From Brachynemurus nebulosus (taxonomy: Eukaryota > Arthropoda > Insecta > Neuroptera > Myrmeleontidae), in the NCBI GenBank assembly GCA_035578155.1, contig JAPWDM010000007.1:27750413-27814412 (forward strand): a stretch of DNA of 64,000 bases, given 5' to 3'. The notes below the pieces were generated by a model. That model ran no database searches and was not told the DNA's origin. It saw only the letters and a program-made list of their open reading frames with translations. This document shows positions 59,292 through 64,000 of this stretch, piece after piece; the stretch's first letter is position 1; each line of letters starts with the position of its first letter. A program made the translations under genes and the position numbers.

Positions 59292-59538
59292 ATGGCTTTT
59301 ATGCGTGTTAATAGCCTTCTTAACGACGAGGAACAAGTTGAAACAAAGTGGGACGAGATATCGACACTTTACACTGATTCATATGTGAAAACAATAACAA
59401 TCTCGGAAATCGATCGTGAGGAAAAGCCCGTAGTTTATTGTTATGTGCCGAAAATAACATTGAATAAAAACAAATTCGGATATAAAGACTTCACACCATT
59501 GGCAATTTTAAGTTGTTACTATATTCATACACATAAAG
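59292..59538 (+). CDS. Candidate first coding exon, possible short filamin isoform or nested gene
   Basis: An ATG with A at -3 opens a frame reading MAFMRVNSLLNDEEQVETKW, then DEISTLYTDSYVKTITISE, then REEKPVVYCYVPKITL, to AAAG/GTTGGT (82 codons plus one base). The composition (Trp, Asp, Glu, Val, Pro) and GC content are exon-like and unlike nearby chance frames. Without splicing it runs on for 19 AT-rich codons to a stop. Its end phase (1) equals that of the filamin hinge exon, so it could splice to the next filamin exon. Drosophila cheerio makes a short isoform of about 90 kDa from the C-terminal repeats. No domain, signal peptide or membrane segment is seen, and I do not recognise the family. 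A nested unrelated gene is equally possible. Confidence 0.4.
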
Positions 59539-61785
59539 GTTGGTTGCAAAAGACATTTTTCGCATTTTACTCACAGCAAAAAATACGCTTCATTTAGTTC
59601 AGTGTGCCATTTTTCGAAAATTGCAATTCTCTAATTTGGTTCAGTGTATTCATTTCTGAAAATATGAAACAATTTTTTCTCATCATATTTTGAATCGTAT
59701 TCAAAAAACGAAATAACACATTTGGTGTTTGCTCGCGAGACGAGTAATTTAATTTAGTACTAAAAGTGTAAAAACTCACTCTGGTTTGTAGACACATTTT
59801 TTACTCATTTAATTTTTTTTTTATATTTCGATTTTTCTCGCAATTTCACTCAAAACTTTTGGAATGAATTACGAAATTCGTTAAAAATTTGGAACGTTAG
59901 AAAAATCTATTCAAATACTAACTTTACAAGAGTATGGAACAAAAACGAATTCTGTTTTGTACTAAAACTTTCGCACAAATTTATTTTTGCAAAGAATTTG
60001 GTAAAACTAGAAATTGGAACCAAATTCGACGCGTTTAATTGGGATTATAAGAAAAAAAAGAATCAAAATGTTTAATTTTATCGTAAAATTATGGCGGAAA
60101 ATGAAATTCAAACGTCTTCAAATGAGACAGTTATGTAACATTGCGCTAAAATTTTTAACGAAATTAAGTCTTAATTTTGAAATTGTTGTTATCGAAAATT
60201 TACTTAATTCTTTTTTTTCTGCAGTGTTCACGCTTTTACTAAAGCTTAACGATTATTTGCATATTAACAAGAAATTTCGAAATTTTTTTAATAAATCATC
60301 AAGGGCATCTTGTACAATTTTTCTTTTGACTTTTGTAAATGTAACACGATCAATTCCTTGGTCTAAATTTTAAGTAGAAATCGATTTTCAAATAATTGTA
60401 ACAAACTCAAATCAATTTTTTGACTTTATTTTACTGAAATATACAATATTATAAAAAATTTTGATTTTGATATTATAAAAAATTTTGATTTGAGTTTATC
60501 TATTTCAATAAGGAAACACCTTGCTCGTCAGTAAGGGCATTAAACTGCTAGGAAAAGGATGATGAAAACCAATTGAAACCAACAAAACAGTTTTTTTTTT
60601 TTATGATATCAACTGGTTCAAACTTTTGTTGATTTTTTTTATGGAAAAGGCGAATTTTTTTGTGTACCGTAAAAGCAGCCAACATTGTCTATATTTTTGA
60701 TTTAAATTTGAATAAAATGAAAATTAATTCAATTTGAATATATTTAACTGTTTTAATGAAATAAAATAATAAAAGTATTTGATCTAAATCATAAATTTTC
60801 CAGATTATTAAATGACTAGCCAAAAAAAGTAATACGATGTCAACTTAATTATATAATTAATTAATAACTTTGCCTATCTATATTTTTTTCTTGAATATCA
60901 AAGCTATCGTAAAACTTTGTTATTAACTTTAAGTAATATTTAATAAAAAAAAACGTAGTAGAATGGAAGTTTCGAGTAGTTGCTTTAGTTGCTGCATATT
61001 TATATTTAAATGAAATGTTTTTACTGTTTGTACATTTTAGACGTATACGGGCAATATTACCAGTTTTTAAAGTAAGTAATTTTGCCTAACCGACAGTAAA
61101 CATTACTTACACAAATCATTCGATAATTCGCGAATAAATAAATGGAAAATTATTTAATATACTTTTAACTTACGTAATTTTTCATATGATAAAACTACTT
61201 GAGTTTTATAGTTTCTGAAAAAATTTAATGATTTGAAGGAATCGAGGGCCACCAATGCTAGAAAAATTTATTTAACATCAGCAGCTTGTTAGAAATATTT
61301 CCGGTCACTAAAAAAAACTTTAAATTTTAATTTTTTTAACACAAAGTGCAGTATGACAGAGTTATTTTTAACAGTCAAAATTGACTAATTTTACGGTATC
61401 AATGAAAAATGACAATAAAAATATAAACGTGATTTGTATACGACCAGTAATATTGCCAGTATTTACTGACAAAATTTCAAAATACATCCGTGACGGAAGA
61501 TTTAGTGACAAAATGAAGTTGTATATGACTTTCGCGGTTCAGCCACAAAAAAATTCCCAATATTGCAGATTTTTGTCTGAATATACTGTCGCACAACGAA
61601 ATCCAATATAAATTCGTGCCATCGATAGCGTAATTCGACACTGATGTGTATTTTGCTTCCGAGACTACTAAAATAGCGGAAACATTGTGATCATTTTTGA
61701 GAAATAAAAAAGTTTTTCCCTCCAAAATAAAATTTTTTACGCACATTTTACGTTTTAGAACTTCCTGAACAATTTTGGTTTAGTG
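59539..61785. other. Intronic DNA, no gene called
   Basis: AT-rich. The frames at 59594-59797 (minus), 60014-60373, 61381-61611 and 61477-61746 (minus) are rich in Lys, Asn, Ile and Phe and have no domain or splice support. The last two overlap on opposite strands. The stretch near 61380-61785 leads into the tandem array and may be part of the same repeat. Confidence 0.4.
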
Positions 61786-61821
61786 TCTGTCTGTCCGTCC
61801 GTCCGTCCGTCTGTCCGTCAG
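61786..61821 (+). repeat. GTCC/GTCT microsatellite
   Basis: TGTCTGTCTGTCCGTCCGTC and further GTCC/GTCT units. Such runs typically mark the junction between an insect retroelement tail and its target, or the start of a SINE-like repeat. It leads directly into the 157-bp tandem repeat. Confidence 0.85.
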
Positions 61822-61835
61822 TAAGTCGCCAATTA

Positions 61836-62150
61836 GCACCAAGTGGCATAACTTCTGAACTATTTGATTGTTTTTAATGAAATTGTCAGAAATTATGCAG
61901 TTTGGCTCCTAGATGATCCCCTATGAATTTAATCGAAATCGGAGTACCGGTAGCTACGCCTCTACCATGTCATTCCATTAATATACTAAATTGCACCAAG
62001 TGGCATAACTTCTGAACTATTCAATTCTTTTCTATGAAATTGTCAGAAATTATGCGGTCTGGTTCCTAGATGGCCCCCTACAAATTTCATTGCATTCGGA
62101 GCAACAGTACCCACGGCGCTACCATGAAATCCCATTAAATGTCAATATCT
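61836..62150 (+). repeat. Two-unit tandem repeat, 157-bp period
   Basis: CACCAAGTGGCATAACTTCT starts at 61837 and again at 61994. Each unit continues GAACTATT, AATTGTCAGAAATTATGC, TTCCTAGATG or TCCTAGATG, CCCCTA and GGAG, ending near TACCATG. Units are about 80% identical. This resembles the degenerate tandem units in tails of insect non-LTR elements; class not established. Confidence 0.85.
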
Positions 62151-63378
62151 TATTTACTGCTAGTCCCACTTCGCTCAAATTTTTAAAGTAATTTGGGGGT
62201 TAGTTTCTAAAATATTTTTCCTATTATTTTAAAATTTAGCCTTAACGTATTTTGAGTTACAACAACTTTTTATGAACTTTAAGGCGAAAATATAATTTCA
62301 CGGTATATATATTATATTTGGTAGAATACTGTTTTAAAGTCTTTTAGGAGTACGAGGAAGCTGTTTGCCACATCCCATTGGCAGCAAATTTTTTACTGCA
62401 TACGTTCGTATCGTGAAACTGCAACAGATGCCCTTGATCATTTTGTACTTTAATTCAAATTTACGATGAAATGCACTAACTAACAAAATATTAATGTGAT
62501 ACACGAAAAGATAAACTGCGTATACATTTCTTAATTGGCAATTAATCTCAAACTAAGATGTTTATCATATATAGTGTAGCTTTGTAGCAAATTTATGAAT
62601 GAAAACAATAGTTAATGAGTGTATTGTTCCCACGGGACCGGTGCCAAAAAATGTCACATAAACACAGCAAAAAAAAACAACATAAAATAAAACAATCATT
62701 CATAGGCTATGACTACACACAGACATATTGAATTATATGTCACATATTATAAGCTACATTTATTTTGTTACCAGATCATTTAATCATGGAATAAGATATC
62801 TGTTTTGAAAATGTGTTTGTAAATACTGGAAGTTGTTCAAATTTCCTATGAGCCGATTTGTTTTGAAATCAATTTTTGATTTGGGCGCTCCTCCGTCATT
62901 ATATTTAACCGAAAAAGAAGATTGAGTGAGTGCAATATGGTTTTACTGTGCTACTTGACACTTGACCCAAACATTCATTCAAATAGATATTGGTTTTCGG
63001 CAAAGAAGATTTAATTCACGTTTTCCGCTTATGTCAAGTATACAATATAATTTGGTTTATGGTTGTAACGGTCTTCAAACTTTAAATGTAGCTCAATAGT
63101 GAGTTGTAAATTTGCAGAAAATTTGCAAATTTTATGATAAAAATTTCGAAAATTAACACCATTTTATGAAAAATCAATTTCTGCAGTGTTACAAGTTATG
63201 AATATCACATTTTATTTTTCCAAAATCAACTTTAGAATCTGAAATTGTTTCATATATTTATTTTTTTTAATTTCATTTTACTGTTTAGAGTTCACTATTA
63301 TTTCCATAACTGTACTGAAAGAGTCCGCCTTGAAATGAAATCCTGAAGTTTTAAGAAAATAAAATGTAACAGCCATAA
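62151..63378. other. Intronic DNA, nothing recognised
   Basis: AT-rich stretch between the tandem repeat and the last hAT element. No exon-like frames or element borders. Confidence 0.4.
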
Positions 63379-63386
63379 CTTGTACA

Positions 63387-63813
63387 TAGTGATGAGCAAA
63401 ATTAGTCTTGGTCTTGCAGTCTTGTCTTGGTCTTGCATTTTTTGCAAGACCAAGACCAAGACTGTGTATACCAAGAGCAAGACCAAGACCAAGACTATAA
63501 GTATGGCTGCAAGACCAATATCAAGACTCAAGTAAGCAAAACCAAAACAAAAGCAAGAAAAAAGCAAGACTCTTGCTAAACTATTTAAATAGTTTAAAAG
63601 TATAATTAATACCGTAAAGAGAGAAAATTCTGATTTTAGAAGGAAAAAATTCGGTAATAAAAAAATGCAAGAAAGTGCAAGATTTTTTAACAATACCAAG
63701 ACCAAGACCAAGACTGCATTTTGCAAGACCAAGACTCAAACTGCTCTAGCAAGACCAAGACCAAGACCAAGACTTGGCAGTCTTGGTCTTGGTCTTGCAT
63801 TTGCTCATCACTA
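63387..63813 (-). mobile_element. hAT-type MITE, CTTGGT family, copy 4 (inverted)
   Basis: The ends TAGTGATGAGCA and TGCTCATCACTA are perfectly inverted, with a perfect 8-bp duplication CTTGTACA at 63379-63386 and 63814-63821. Orientation as copy 3. At 427 bp it is longer than the other copies because the hexamer arrays have more units. A 144-codon hydrophobic frame on the minus strand is an artefact of the array. Confidence 0.95.
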
Positions 63814-63821
63814 CTTGTACA

Positions 63822-64000
63822 ACACTTAACTGTTTCGCCTAAACATTGCAAGGTACTTGCGGAATAATTCCCACTTAATTTTATAGATATCTAAATATTG
63901 GCGGTATTGCCCAACGGGGTTGTGGTACCCGTGGTACCGATTCCCCCTCTTCGTCGGAGCACGTAGCTTGTCTTAACACCCGAATGAACTATTTCCAGTA
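63822..64000. other. Right edge, GC-richer tract of unknown nature
   Basis: After an AT-rich start, bases 63900-64000 are unusually GC-rich: GCCCAACGGGGTTGTGG, a GGTACC-CGT-GGTACC pair broken by one base, CCCCCTCTTCGTCGGAGC. The tract runs off the window. It shows no filamin motif in any frame. It may be the start of an exon, a retroelement or an RNA gene. Confidence 0.4.

Noticed and set aside
60014..60373. 119-codon Lys/Phe/Asn-rich frame
   Set aside because: Composition expected from AT-rich DNA; no domain, promoter or splice support.
1..64000. CRISPR arrays, tRNA, rRNA or bacterial genes
   Set aside because: The tandem repeats lack regular unique spacers, no cloverleaf or rRNA text was recognised, and the gene structure is that of an animal nuclear genome.

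Overview
The window is animal nuclear DNA, almost certainly from an insect. It is very AT-rich, has spliceosomal introns with GT..AG borders and is packed with small non-autonomous DNA transposons. The order cannot be told from the sequence. There are no bacterial operons, rRNA, tRNA or CRISPR features.

One gene dominates: filamin (cheerio in Drosophila), on the + strand and incomplete at both ends. Fifteen exons can be joined with consistent reading phase. Fourteen lie in a compact cluster (10502-17533). They encode the tail of the first calponin-homology (CH) domain, all of the second CH domain, and 13 Ig-type filamin repeats. A fifteenth exon (44864-45071) lies 27.3 kb downstream and encodes a Ser/Thr/Gln-rich hinge. 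The last two repeats before the gap look like repeats 14 and 15 of vertebrate filamin, which sit directly before hinge 1, so the order is as expected. The N-terminal exons must lie left of the window and the C-terminal repeats to the right. Positions 1-10501 and 45072-64000 are therefore read as large introns.

The three large introns are a transposon graveyard. Elements could be delimited from target-site duplications (TSDs) and terminal inverted repeats (TIRs). They are: several hAT-type elements with 8-bp TSDs, including four copies of one family filled with CTTGGT-like hexamers; at least six families flanked by TTAA (piggyBac-type); TA-flanked elements; one TTA-flanked PIF/Harbinger-type element; and two multi-layer nests. 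There is also a 134-bp-arm perfect palindrome, a tandem array with an exact 147-bp period, a 157-bp-period duplication, inverted repeats with a hammerhead-like core, and a decayed Ty3/gypsy-type reverse transcriptase fragment.

Four places may carry undescribed genes or promoters inside filamin introns. (1) 14916-15271: a TATA box, initiator, ATG and two phase-compatible mini-exons for a peptide of about 44 residues. (2) 59292-59538: an 82-residue open exon whose donor phase matches the next filamin exon, a possible first exon of a short filamin isoform. (3) 29865-29964, minus strand: an exon-like island beside a piggyBac-type element. (4) GC-richer islands at about 30890-31320 and 44440-44700. 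All four are hypotheses; the filamin exons and most delimited transposons are well supported.
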